From an uncultured Clostridia bacterium (GTDB lineage Bacteria > Bacillota > Clostridia > TANB77 > CAG-508), in assembly GCA_947624925.1 (NCBI GenBank), contig CANQMG010000011.1:1-23819 (forward strand): a stretch of 23,819 nucleotides of DNA, written 5' to 3'. This document shows, piece by piece, positions 1-7,806 of this stretch; position 1 is the stretch's first letter; every line of letters begins with the position of its first letter. The notes under the pieces were generated by a model that saw nothing but the letters and a program-made list of their open reading frames with translations, was not told the DNA's origin and searched no databases. The position numbers were made by a program, and so were the translations under genes.

Positions 1-60
1 TAACAACTAGATTACCCTAATACCCAATGTACATTTTTATTATGAAAGGGGGGAAATAAC

Positions 61-183
61 ATGCCAGAAAACAGAGGATGCGGATGCGGTGGTTTCGGAT
101 TTGGTGGAGATTGCTGCTGGATAATCATATTAATAATATTAATTTGCTGCTGTTGCGGTGGTAACAACAATGGTTGTTGCTAA
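61..183 (+). CDS. Cys-rich 40-residue microprotein, spore-associated type
   Basis: This 40-codon frame starts at ATG 61 and ends with TAA, preceded by a strong purine-rich ribosome site (AAAGGGGGG, 45-53). The product has a Gly/Cys-rich head (CGCGGFGFGG), a short hydrophobic core (WIIILIILI) flanked by CC and CCCC, and a GGNNNGCC tail. Nine cysteines in 40 residues with a central membrane-like stretch resemble the small high-cysteine proteins of sporulating Clostridia and, more loosely, the YjcZ-type sporulation microproteins. I recognise the style rather than a defined family. A strong hairpin terminator follows 60 bases downstream, which supports a real transcript. Membrane or spore-coat location is inferred. 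Confidence 0.7.
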   Translation: MPENRGCGCGGFGFGGDCCWIIILIILICCCCGGNNNGCC

Positions 184-244
184 TCTATAAAATAGATTAG
201 AGAGTAGTAATTTACAATTTTTCTCTTTTCTAATTTCATATTTT

Positions 245-270
245 AAAACCTGACATAAGTCAGGTTTTTT
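245..270 (+). terminator. Rho-independent terminator of the microprotein gene
   Basis: A perfect 10-bp stem (AAAACCTGAC / GTCAGGTTTT) with an ATAA loop is followed by a T run ending at 270. It lies downstream of the plus-strand microprotein. A weaker 6-bp inverted repeat (AATCTA/TAGATT) lies right at that gene's stop codon. Confidence 0.85.
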
Positions 271-389
271 CTAATTTTTACGTGCTTTTTCTTTTTACAC
301 ACTTAAAATATCATATCTCTTTTTCTATTGCAATACTTTTTATATCTCATATATTAATGTATAATTATTTAAAAAGTATTAATCAAATT

Positions 390-887
390 TTACCAATTTC
401 TTACTCCTTCTATTTTTATAAATCTTATTTTATCAAATATATATGTAGATAATTTTCTATTAAATGTATTATCAGTATGAGTTGCAATTAATATATTTTC
501 TAATAGTTTCTCACCTAATATACTGGTTATAATTAATGAATGTGAAAATTTATTTCCATCAAAATTTAATTGTACTATATCTCCTATATCTACATCTGAA
601 ATTTTTACTTCCTTTCCATATGGACCTACTGATTTATTATTTATCAAAAATTTATGTAAAAATTCTACGCCAGTCCATGATGCTGTTCTGCTATTAACAG
701 AATTATAAAACCATCCATTATTTTTATTATAATTCATTATTCCATTTGCAGAATATATACATTGTGATATAAAATTTGTACAATCTCCACCTATATTATC
801 AAAATTATAAAAGTTTGGATTTCTACTGTATGCCCATTTATATGCATAATCTATAGCTTTCTTTCTATTATAATTTAATTCTCTCAT
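390..887 (-). CDS. Amidase-domain (papain-like fold) protein, 165 aa
   Basis: The protein is one small domain of the putative amidase type (Pfam Amidase_6-like, a papain/CHAP-like cysteine-hydrolase fold). The nucleophile region is GGDCTNFISQC with Cys36. The candidate catalytic His is in FSHSLIIT (about residue 117), and an ATHTDN segment near residue 137 may hold the third polar residue. The N-terminal RKKAIDYAYKWAYSRNPNF is typical of this family. No signal peptide or membrane segment is visible, so export is not supported by sequence; it could act in the cytoplasm or mother cell. Start ATG 887 has an AGAGGTG ribosome site 5 bases upstream. In sporulating Clostridia such domains are often linked to peptidoglycan or spore processes, but the substrate here is unknown. 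It is probably monocistronic. Confidence 0.8.
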   Translation of the reverse strand: MRELNYNRKKAIDYAYKWAYSRNPNFYNFDNIGGDCTNFISQCIYSANGIMNYNKNNGWFYNSVNSRTASWTGVEFLHKFLINNKSVGPYGKEVKISDVDIGDIVQLNFDGNKFSHSLIITSILGEKLLENILIATHTDNTFNRKLSTYIFDKIRFIKIEGVRNW

Positions 888-961
888 TCAAACACCTCTT
901 TCAATTATATGAGGTGAATTGCTAATTTGATTATTTTTAATATTATCTTGCTTTCATACTT

Positions 962-997
962 ATCTAATAAAAATTTCATAGAAATTTATTATTAGAT
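962..997. repeat. Inverted repeat in the leader of the amidase gene
   Basis: Arms ATCTAATAAAAATTTC (962-977) and its near-exact complement (981-997, one extra base) surround an ATA loop. It lies between the spo0A terminator and the amidase start and has no adjacent T run on either strand. That makes an operator or leader hairpin more likely than a terminator. Confidence 0.5.
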
Positions 998-1003
998 TAA
1001 AAC

Positions 1004-1026
1004 AGCGACTGCTTAATGCAGTCGCT
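1004..1026 (-). terminator. Terminator of spo0A
   Basis: A 9-bp perfect stem (AGCGACTGC / GCAGTCGCT) with a 5-base loop lies 22 bases beyond the spo0A stop. On the minus strand it is followed by a short GTTTTAAT tract. Confidence 0.75.
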
Positions 1027-1048
1027 AAACTTTTATTATATAAATGTT

Positions 1049-1876
1049 TTAAGCACTCTTTAATTCTAGTCTTAATTTATCAGCTATCATAGCAATAAAT
1101 TCTGAATTTGTAGGCTTTCCCTTGCTTGCTGAAACTGTATACCCAAATATGCTTTCTGTTGTTTCTGTTTTTCCTCTTCCCCAAGCAACTTCTATTGCAT
1201 GACGAATAGCCCTTTCTACTCTACTAGGTGTAGTTTTATATTTTTGTGCTATGTCTGGATATAACTGCTTTGTAATTTGATTAATAACTTCAATGTCATT
1301 TACTACTAACATAATGGCTTCTCTTAAATATTGATAACCCTTTATGTGTGCTGGTACTCCTACTTCGTGTATAACATTTGTAACTAAAGCTTCTAAATTT
1401 TCTTGTGATTTCTTCATTTCTGGAGATAACTCTATATATTGTGGCTTTATTTCTCTGACTGTAGTATTATTAATAGTTTCTTTAAATTGTTTTGGTTGGT
1501 ATGTTTTTAATTCTTTCATTCTCTTTATTAGAAGGCTTATATCAAAAGGTTTTACAATGTAATATTGCGCTCCTAATTCTATTGCTCTTTGAGTTATTTT
1601 GTCTTGTCCAACTGCAGAAAGCATAATAAATAATGGTTCTTTCCTTAATTTATTATTTAATACTTTCTCTAATACTCCAAGTCCATCCAAATGTGGCATT
1701 ATTACATCTAATAGAACAATGTCTGGTTCTAAAAGCCTTATCATATCTACAGCTTCTAGTCCATCTCTAGCCTTTCCTATAATTTCCAAATCATCTTCTT
1801 GTTCTATGTACCCTGTTAATGTTGCAGCGAAATCATTATTATCATCTGCTATTAAAATTTTAAGTTTGTCATTCAC
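1049..1876 (-). CDS. spo0A: Sporulation master response regulator Spo0A
   Basis: Spo0A is the phosphorelay-controlled DNA-binding regulator that commits cells to sporulation. The receiver domain (about 5-125) shows the acidic pocket Asp11/Asp12, phospho-acceptor Asp57 (DIVLLDVIMP), the conserved Ser in MLSA and Lys in YIVKPF. After a linker, the C-terminal Spo0A effector domain (about 150-270) is unmistakable: HEVGVPAHIKGYQYLREAI, then the recognition-helix region TPSRVERAIRHAIEVAWGRG. Length 275 is normal. The start codon is GTG (1876-1874) with a perfect AGGAGG eight bases upstream; the nearby ATG is out of frame. The gene stands alone with its own promoter and terminator. The upstream neighbour is a YigZ gene, not spoIVB, which is unusual because spoIVB and spo0A are commonly adjacent. 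Confidence 0.97.
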   Translation of the reverse strand: MNDKLKILIADDNNDFAATLTGYIEQEDDLEIIGKARDGLEAVDMIRLLEPDIVLLDVIMPHLDGLGVLEKVLNNKLRKEPLFIMLSAVGQDKITQRAIELGAQYYIVKPFDISLLIKRMKELKTYQPKQFKETINNTTVREIKPQYIELSPEMKKSQENLEALVTNVIHEVGVPAHIKGYQYLREAIMLVVNDIEVINQITKQLYPDIAQKYKTTPSRVERAIRHAIEVAWGRGKTETTESIFGYTVSASKGKPTNSEFIAMIADKLRLELKSA

Positions 1877-1919
1877 TTTAATTCCTCCTATAAATAAATT
1901 GTAAAATTTTTACATTTGG

Positions 1920-1948
1920 ATTATATTATTAATTATTTTATTATGCAA
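1920..1948 (-). promoter_or_regulatory. Sigma-A-type promoter of spo0A with leader palindrome
   Basis: TTGCAT (-35, 1943-1948) and TATAAT (-10, 1920-1925) on the minus strand are separated by exactly 17 bp. Between promoter and ribosome site a short palindrome (GTAAAA-t-TTTTAC type, 1901-1913) could be a protein-binding site. I see no clear Spo0A box (TGTCGAA). Confidence 0.7.
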
Positions 1949-1988
1949 TACTTTTTTGGAAAATTTTTCAAATTTTGGCTAAAACTAT

Positions 1989-2627
1989 TTACAAATCAAT
2001 GGTTTTTTCAACATATATATTCCTTATTATTTCCATTTTTTGTATTTTCGTCTTTTTATTACTAAATTTTTCTTTTATGTTTTCATACATTATTTTTGAA
2101 ATTTCTATTTTTAATTTTATATTTTCATCATATTTTTCATCAATTATTTTTATATTATTTTTTCTACATATATGTTTAAAAATCTCTAAATCTGAATAAT
2201 TTAGAGTTATTTCTATTTCATAACCACTCACTTTAATTATTATATTAGATTTGTTTATTACATCTGTTGCTGCTTTTGAATATGCTCTAACTAAACCTCC
2301 AGTACCTAATAAAATACCTCCAAAATATCTTGTTATCACAATTAATATATTTGCTAAGTTTCTTTTTGTAATAACACTAAGTATTGGTGCTCCAGCAGTT
2401 GATGATGGCTCTCCATCATCACTAAATCGTTCAATTATTTTATTATCTTCAATTACCCTATATGCATAACAATTATGTTTAGCATCATAATATTTCTTTT
2501 TTATCTCTTTTATTTTATTTTCCGCTTCTATAGCATTTTCAACATAAAAAATGTTTGCTATAAATCTAGATTTTTTTTCTATAATTTCAGTTTCAATATT
2601 ATCATTTATAGTATTAAATTTTTCCAT
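1989..2627 (-). CDS. yigZ: YigZ/IMPACT family protein
   Basis: This 212-residue protein belongs to the UPF0029/IMPACT family. The N-terminal domain carries the family signature: KSRFIANIF near the start, AKHNCYAYR, then RFSDDGEPSSTAGAPIL and ITRYFGGILLGTGGLVRAYS. The less conserved C-terminal half (about 130-212) corresponds to the ferredoxin-like DUF1949 domain. The bacterial role is not settled; the eukaryotic relatives act in translational control through GCN1. It is the last gene of a four-gene operon, starting 7 bases after the flavoprotein stop, with an AGGAGAG ribosome site that overlaps the end of that gene. Length and motifs are normal. Confidence 0.93.
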   Translation of the reverse strand: MEKFNTINDNIETEIIEKKSRFIANIFYVENAIEAENKIKEIKKKYYDAKHNCYAYRVIEDNKIIERFSDDGEPSSTAGAPILSVITKRNLANILIVITRYFGGILLGTGGLVRAYSKAATDVINKSNIIIKVSGYEIEITLNYSDLEIFKHICRKNNIKIIDEKYDENIKLKIEISKIMYENIKEKFSNKKTKIQKMEIIRNIYVEKTIDL

Positions 2628-2634
2628 TTCTCTC

Positions 2635-3891
2635 CTATTTTAACAAACCAGCTGTATATCCTGTGGAATATGCAATTTGTAGATTAAATCCACCTGTATA
2701 TGCATCTACATCTATTATTTCTCCAGCAAAATACAAACCTTTTACAATTTTAGATTCCATTGTAGTTGAATTAATTTCTTTTATATTAATACCACCAGCA
2801 GTAATTATTCCTTCATCTAATGGTCTAAAATTTTTTACTGTAATTTCTATTTTTTTTATTAATTTTACTAAATTGTTTCTCTCTTCTTTTGTAATTTCAT
2901 TTACTTTCTTATTAGGTTCTATATTTGATTTTTGTATTATATAGTCTATCATTTTACTAGGAAGTAAATTGTTTAAGCTATGTTTAAATTGCTTATTTTT
3001 GCTTTCTTCAAAATCTCTTATAATTCTTTTATCTAATTTTTCTTCAGATAAAGCAGGCTTTAAATCTATATATAGCTTTATTTTATTTTCTTTCATTAAA
3101 TTTTCAATATTTTTATATCTTACTAAATACGCTGATGAACTCAAAATAGTAGGACCAGATACTCCAAAATGAGTAAATATCATTTCTCCAAAATCCTCAT
3201 ATATAATTTTATCTTTTTCTGTGTCTACTAATTTTATAGAAACATTTTTCAAGCTAAGTCCTTGCAAGCTTATACAATTATCTTTTTTACTGGCTACTAA
3301 TGGAACTAATGATGGTTTTATTTTAGTTATAGTATGACCTAAATTTCTTGCTAATTCATATCCTTCTCCATTGGAACCTGTTGCTTTATATGTATTTCCT
3401 CCAGTTGCCAATATTACTTTGTCTGCTATTATTTTTTCTCCTGTTTCTAACATAACCCCTATAACTTCATCATTATTCTTTAAAATTTTAATCACTCTTG
3501 AATTTGTCTTTATTTTTATATTTAATTTTTGTGCTTTTTTCACTAAAGCATTTAATACATCTTGTGATTTATCAGAAAGAGGAAATACTCTATTTCCTCT
3601 TTCTACTTTTGTTTCAACACCTTGATTGTTTAATAATTTAATTATATCTAAATTTGTAAAATTTTTAAATGCACTATAAAGGAACTTACCATTTCCTGGT
3701 ATGTTACTTATAAATTCGGAAATATCTATATCACTAGTTATATTGCATCTTCCTTTACCTGTAATTAATAACTTTTTTCCTAACATATTCATTTTTTCTA
3801 ATATAGTTATATCTATTTTTTCGTGATTACTAGCTGCACTAATTGCTGCAAGAAGTCCTGCCGGTCCTCCACCTATAATTATAAGTTTCAT
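2635..3891 (-). CDS. BaiN/HI0933-family FAD-dependent oxidoreductase
   Basis: This 418-residue flavoprotein is of the HI0933/YhiN/BaiN type (TIGR00275-like). The N-terminal Rossmann FAD motif is IIGGGPAGLLAAIS. The family-specific block GKKLLITGKGRCNIT lies at about 38-52, the second dinucleotide-associated motif VILATGG at about 160-166, and the C-terminal signature is AGEIIDVDAYTGGFNLQIAYSTG. These proteins are predicted FAD-dependent, NAD(P)H-linked oxidoreductases. BaiN was named for a role in bile-acid 7-dehydroxylation in Clostridium scindens, but most relatives are widespread and have no assigned substrate, so no bile-acid role should be inferred here. It starts 10 bases after the PLP-enzyme stop and is probably co-transcribed with it. 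Confidence 0.93.
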   Translation of the reverse strand: MKLIIIGGGPAGLLAAISAASNHEKIDITILEKMNMLGKKLLITGKGRCNITSDIDISEFISNIPGNGKFLYSAFKNFTNLDIIKLLNNQGVETKVERGNRVFPLSDKSQDVLNALVKKAQKLNIKIKTNSRVIKILKNNDEVIGVMLETGEKIIADKVILATGGNTYKATGSNGEGYELARNLGHTITKIKPSLVPLVASKKDNCISLQGLSLKNVSIKLVDTEKDKIIYEDFGEMIFTHFGVSGPTILSSSAYLVRYKNIENLMKENKIKLYIDLKPALSEEKLDKRIIRDFEESKNKQFKHSLNNLLPSKMIDYIIQKSNIEPNKKVNEITKEERNNLVKLIKKIEITVKNFRPLDEGIITAGGINIKEINSTTMESKIVKGLYFAGEIIDVDAYTGGFNLQIAYSTGYTAGLLK

Positions 3892-3901
3892 ATTCGCCTC
3901 T

Positions 3902-5149
3902 TTATTTATTCATATTTTCTATTGCCTTTAAAACTCCTAATTTACCATATTCATAAGTTAAACTTCCCTGCATATATGCTATATATGGTGGTCTTATAGG
4001 TCCATCGCAAGAAAGTTCGATTGATGAACCTTGTGTAAAACTTCCACTTGCCATTATAATATCATCTGTATATCCAGGCATATAACTTGGCTCTGGAACT
4101 GAATTAGAATCTACAGCTGACCCCATTTGTATTCCTTGACAATATTTTATAAGTTTGTTTGCATCACCAAATTCAATATTTTGAACGATATCTGCTCTTT
4201 CTTCATTATATTTTGGTGATACTGTATACCCCATTTTTTCTAACATTCTGCTTGCAAATATTGCTGTTTTTATACTACTACATACTACACTTGGAGCTAA
4301 ATATAATCCTTGTATTATACTTTTATTCATTCCTAAAGATGGTCCAACTTCTTTTCCTTGCCCAGGCACTGTTAACCTTTCTGCTGTAAGCTGTACTAAG
4401 TCTTTTCTTCCTGCAATATATGCACCATTAGGAGCAATACCACCTCCAAGATTTTTTATTAATGATCCAACAATAATATCTGCTCCTATTTCTATAGGTT
4501 CCTTTTTATTTACAAATTCGCAATAGCAATTATCTATCATTATTATAATATTTTTATCAACTTTTCTTATTTGCTTTATTATTTCTTCAAGCTCATCCAA
4601 ATTTATACTTTTTCTCGTAGAATATCCCTTTGAACGTTGTATTTCTATTAATTTTATTTTATCACTTTTTAACTTTTCTATAATTTTAGATGTATCAAAT
4701 TTATTATCTATTAAATCTATTTGCTCATAATTAACTCCAAAAGATTTTAATGAACTATCATTATTTTCTATACCTATTACTTTATCTAAAGTATCATATG
4801 GTTTGCCTGTTATACTAAGCATTGTATCTCCTGGTCTTAAAAAAGCAAATAATGCAACTGTAAGTGCATGTGTACCAGATATAAATTGGCTTCTAACTAA
4901 TGCATCTTCTGCTTTAAAAACATCTGCATATATTTTCTCAATACAATCTCTTCCTATATCATCATATCCATAACCAGTTGTTGCATTAAAATGTATATCT
5001 GACAATCTATTTTTTTGGAATGCCTTTAAAACTTTTATACTGTTATAATTACTTATTTCTTCTGCTTTTTTTATTTCAGTTTCTATTTCCTTTTCTGTTT
5101 GATTAGCCATATTAATTAAATCTTTATTTATACCATATTCACTATACAT
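3902..5149 (-). CDS. Methionine gamma-lyase family PLP enzyme (YnbB-like)
   Basis: This 415-residue fold-type I PLP protein belongs to the methionine gamma-lyase/'aluminium resistance' family of Firmicutes (YnbB-like). Diagnostic stretches include FNATTGYGYDDIGRD near residue 53, SGTHALTVALFA, MIDNCYCEFV, and the probable Schiff-base lysine Lys232 in GSLIKNLGGGIAPNGAY. The C-terminal blocks EPSYMPGYTDDIIMASGSFTQGSSIELSCDGP and RPPYIAYMQG are also typical. The family is predicted to cleave sulfur amino acids, but the true substrate is uncertain. It lies 15 bases after the WG-repeat gene and 10 before the flavoprotein gene. Start ATG 5149 has an AAGGAGAAG ribosome site. Confidence 0.93.
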   Translation of the reverse strand: MYSEYGINKDLINMANQTEKEIETEIKKAEEISNYNSIKVLKAFQKNRLSDIHFNATTGYGYDDIGRDCIEKIYADVFKAEDALVRSQFISGTHALTVALFAFLRPGDTMLSITGKPYDTLDKVIGIENNDSSLKSFGVNYEQIDLIDNKFDTSKIIEKLKSDKIKLIEIQRSKGYSTRKSINLDELEEIIKQIRKVDKNIIIMIDNCYCEFVNKKEPIEIGADIIVGSLIKNLGGGIAPNGAYIAGRKDLVQLTAERLTVPGQGKEVGPSLGMNKSIIQGLYLAPSVVCSSIKTAIFASRMLEKMGYTVSPKYNEERADIVQNIEFGDANKLIKYCQGIQMGSAVDSNSVPEPSYMPGYTDDIIMASGSFTQGSSIELSCDGPIRPPYIAYMQGSLTYEYGKLGVLKAIENMNK

Positions 5150-5164
5150 TTAATCTTCTCCTTC

Positions 5165-6211
5165 TTAACCTTTTATTTCATTACCATAAAAATCAAAATG
5201 TGTTTCTTTTCCATTTTTTATCGCATTTATATATGTATCTTCTATGTATATTTCTTCATATTTAGTATTTACAATTTTATCTCCTTCTATATTATAAACA
5301 CCCTTTTTAGAACCTTTTGTTAAAATTAATAAATTATTTATTCCTGTATACATTATTTCTTGATATTTAAAATCTATTATATTTTTCTTATTCTTAATAA
5401 GCCCATATTGTCCATTTTTTCTAGCTACTAAATATACGCTTGCATCATTTATGTCCATACCAGATAATCTATAAATTTCATTATATTCTATTTTTAATGT
5501 TTTTTTGAATTTATAATCTATATATCCATATCTATATCCATCATTTGTAACATTTCCTACTATATATCCAGAAAGCTTATAACCATTATTTTGTGAATAA
5601 TATTCATCTGAGTGTACATAATCATATTTAATATCTATTAAAACATTTCCCTTATTATTTATTACACCATATTTTCCATCTTTTTTAACTAAAAGTTCTC
5701 CTTGCTTTCCATCTAAGCTTTTTATTTCTTCATATATTGGTTTTGTAATTTTCTTTCCTTTTAAATTTATTAAACCATATTTATCATTTTCTTTATATGT
5801 TAGTAAATTATTTTCATACATACTATCTGAATAAGACTCATTAAGACTGATTGCATCAATGCTTTGATAATTTGTTAAAATTTCTTTTCCTTTATTATTT
5901 AATACCTTTGTTTTATATGTATTACTTTCTTCGTCAGAGTCATATACACATATAAAAACATCTTCGCCTGCATTTGGAATTTTTACATAATCATATTCTG
6001 CGCCTATTACAGTTTCTTGTTTGTTATTGATTACACCATATTTTCCATCTTGTTCTAAACTTAAATAAATATTTTCTTTAACTTCTTCTATTTTGTAACT
6101 CTTTCTTGATTTGTTTATAATATTTATCATTACTATTATTAATACTATAATTACTATTGAAATAAGTATTTTTATTTTATTTTCACTTAAAAATTTTTTT
6201 AATTTTTCCAT
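5165..6211 (-). CDS. Membrane-anchored WG-repeat protein
   Basis: A lysine-rich N-terminus precedes one strong membrane segment (about residues 13-32, ILISIVIIVLIIVMINII), so this reads as a signal anchor with the rest outside. The outer part is built of six to seven degenerate WG repeats of about 40-60 residues: KYGVINNK...YDYV, KYGLINLK...YEEI, KYGVINNK...YDYV, YGYIDYK...YNEI, QYGLIKNK...YQEI and KGVYNIE...YEEI. WG repeats form beta-propeller-like surfaces and are presumed to bind partners or cell-wall material; no catalytic site is expected. It is the first gene of a four-gene operon with a consensus promoter. Its link to the enzymes downstream is unexplained. Confidence 0.88.
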   Translation of the reverse strand: MEKLKKFLSENKIKILISIVIIVLIIVMINIINKSRKSYKIEEVKENIYLSLEQDGKYGVINNKQETVIGAEYDYVKIPNAGEDVFICVYDSDEESNTYKTKVLNNKGKEILTNYQSIDAISLNESYSDSMYENNLLTYKENDKYGLINLKGKKITKPIYEEIKSLDGKQGELLVKKDGKYGVINNKGNVLIDIKYDYVHSDEYYSQNNGYKLSGYIVGNVTNDGYRYGYIDYKFKKTLKIEYNEIYRLSGMDINDASVYLVARKNGQYGLIKNKKNIIDFKYQEIMYTGINNLLILTKGSKKGVYNIEGDKIVNTKYEEIYIEDTYINAIKNGKETHFDFYGNEIKG

Positions 6212-6245
6212 TATTACCTCTATAATTCTATTATTTTACAATATA

Positions 6246-6274
6246 ATTATATATTCGAAGATTACATATGTCAA
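6246..6274 (-). promoter_or_regulatory. Consensus sigma-A promoter of the WG/PLP/BaiN/YigZ operon
   Basis: On the minus strand TTGACA (6269-6274) and TATAAT (6246-6251) are separated by 17 bp, a perfect match to the vegetative consensus. It lies 35 bases upstream of the WG-repeat start and points away from the plus-strand promoter at 6346. Confidence 0.85.
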
Positions 6275-6345
6275 TGTTACAATTGTGAAAATCATAGTAA
6301 TTTCATCAATTATTTTAAAATTAAAAACATCAAATTAATTTTAAC

Positions 6346-6374
6346 TTGCATATTACCTATTTTTACTATATAAT
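6346..6374 (+). promoter_or_regulatory. Sigma-A promoter of the E2-like gene
   Basis: TTGCAT (6346-6351), a 17-bp spacer and TATAAT (6369-6374) lie 32 bases before the start codon at 6407, with an AGGGGGA ribosome site in between. It is divergent from the promoter at 6246-6274; about 70 bp separates the two -35 boxes. Confidence 0.85.
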
Positions 6375-6406
6375 ATTGCTATTAATAAAAAATAGGGGGA
6401 TATTTT

Positions 6407-7276
6407 ATGTTTGGATATAGATTTGATGGTGTTAAGACTAAGGATTTACCAGCTTTTTTTAAAGTAATACCACACATAATGAAAACTAGAAGTGATTCTC
6501 AAGTTTTCTTTAAACAAGACATTTCTATAACAGAAATGGAAAAATATATTGATAAAAAACAAAAAGAAGGAATTAAAATTTCATATATGACTATTATTTT
6601 TTCTGCTATTGTTAGAGTTCTTGCACAAAGGCCACAACTTAATAGATTTGTTATAAATGGCAGAATTTATGATAGGAAAGGAATTTATATTTCTCTTGCT
6701 ATAAAAAAGAATATGACAGATGATGGTATAGAAACCACAGTAAAACTTCCTTTTACAGGTAATGAAAATATTTTCGAAGTACAAGATAAATTAGAAAAAA
6801 TTATTAATGATAATAAGCAAAATTCAAAACAAAATGATACTGATAAAGTTGCAATAGCACTAGGTCTTATACCTAATTTTTTACTAAGTTTTGCTGTTAG
6901 CTTTTTAAAATTTTTAGATAAATATGGTTTAATGCCTAGATTTATTATTAAAGCAAGTCCATTTCACACAAGTGCTTTCTTAACTAATGTTGGATCTTTA
7001 GGTTTAGATTATATTTATCATCATTTATATGATTTTGGTACAACAAGTTTATTTTTTGCTATGGGAAAAAAGAAAAAAAGCTATATTTATGATGATGATG
7101 AAATTAAAGAAGAAAGATGTATTTCTTTAGGTTTTGTTGGTGATGAAAGAATTTGCGATGGATATTATTATTCTGCATCCTTTAAATTACTTAGCAAATA
7201 TTTAAAAAAGCCTGAACTTCTTGAAATTAATAATGATATTAATTTAGTTTTAGAAAATAGTAAAAAATCAAAATAA
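6407..7276 (+). CDS. E2-like acyltransferase-fold protein without lipoyl domain
   Basis: This 289-residue protein resembles the catalytic domain of 2-oxo-acid dehydrogenase E2 subunits (chloramphenicol acetyltransferase-like fold). The N-terminal part has the E2-style ISYMTIIFSAIVRVLAQRPQLNRF block, and the end has SLGFVGDERICDGYYYSASFKLL, which corresponds to the E2 signature D-H-R-x-x-D-G. Here that motif reads Asp246-Glu-Arg-Ile-Cys-Asp251-Gly, so the catalytic histidine is replaced by glutamate. There is no lipoyl or E1/E3-binding domain and no dehydrogenase gene nearby. A free-standing protein with acyltransferase ancestry and possibly altered or lost chemistry is the best reading. A hydrophobic stretch at about 155-170 may reflect membrane association. 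Confidence 0.75.
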   Translation: MFGYRFDGVKTKDLPAFFKVIPHIMKTRSDSQVFFKQDISITEMEKYIDKKQKEGIKISYMTIIFSAIVRVLAQRPQLNRFVINGRIYDRKGIYISLAIKKNMTDDGIETTVKLPFTGNENIFEVQDKLEKIINDNKQNSKQNDTDKVAIALGLIPNFLLSFAVSFLKFLDKYGLMPRFIIKASPFHTSAFLTNVGSLGLDYIYHHLYDFGTTSLFFAMGKKKKSYIYDDDEIKEERCISLGFVGDERICDGYYYSASFKLLSKYLKKPELLEINNDINLVLENSKKSK

Positions 7277-7311
7277 TATTAGTATGTCCAAGAAATGCAT
7301 ACACATATTAA

Positions 7312-7340
7312 AAAAGAGTATCTTTAATAGATACTCTTTT
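7312..7340. terminator. Bidirectional terminator between E2-like gene and HU
   Basis: An 11-bp perfect stem (AAAAGAGTATC / GATACTCTTTT) with a 7-base loop lies between converging genes. A-rich and T-rich flanks on the two sides allow termination in both directions. Confidence 0.85.
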
Positions 7341-7369
7341 AATGAATTCATTAATTTATATTAATAAAA

Positions 7370-7648
7370 TTATTTTTTATTAACTAAATCTTTTAATGCT
7401 TTACCAGCTTTGAATACAGGAGCTTTTGATGCAGGTATTTTTATTTCTTCTCTAGTTTGTGGATTTCTTCCTTTTCTAGCTGCTCTTTTTCTTACTTCAA
7501 AAGATCCGAAACCTACTAATTGTATTTTGTCTCCTTTAACTAGTGCATCACTTACAACTTCTATAAAAGCATTTAATGTTTCTTCTGCACTTTTTTTTGT
7601 GTCTCCAGTTTTTGCAGATATAGCTGCTACTAAATCAGATTTGTTCAT
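7370..7648 (-). CDS. hup: HU-type DNA-binding protein
   Basis: This 92-residue nucleoid protein binds DNA without sequence specificity as a dimer and bends it. The HU signature is complete: MNKSDLVAAISAKTGDTKKSAEETLNAF, then GDKIQLVGFGSFEVRKRAARKGRNPQT and the DNA-binding arm end IKIPASKAPVFKAGKALKDLVN. Start ATG 7648 has a perfect AGGAGGT ribosome site 7 bases away. A small 6-bp hairpin (GTAGAT-attc-ATCTAC, 7681-7696) sits in the leader. The gene is monocistronic, closed by the terminator at 7312-7340. Confidence 0.97.
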   Translation of the reverse strand: MNKSDLVAAISAKTGDTKKSAEETLNAFIEVVSDALVKGDKIQLVGFGSFEVRKRAARKGRNPQTREEIKIPASKAPVFKAGKALKDLVNKK

Positions 7649-7806
7649 TTGATTTACCTCCTAAAAGTTTTAATAGTTATGTAGATATTCATCTACACTT
7701 GCATTATTCGTCAAAATTATATAAAATCCTTCTTTTTTTATAATTTATTTTCTCAAAAGTGCTTATTTTTCTGATTTTTAGTCTTTTTAGTTTTTAAGTC
7801 AAACTT

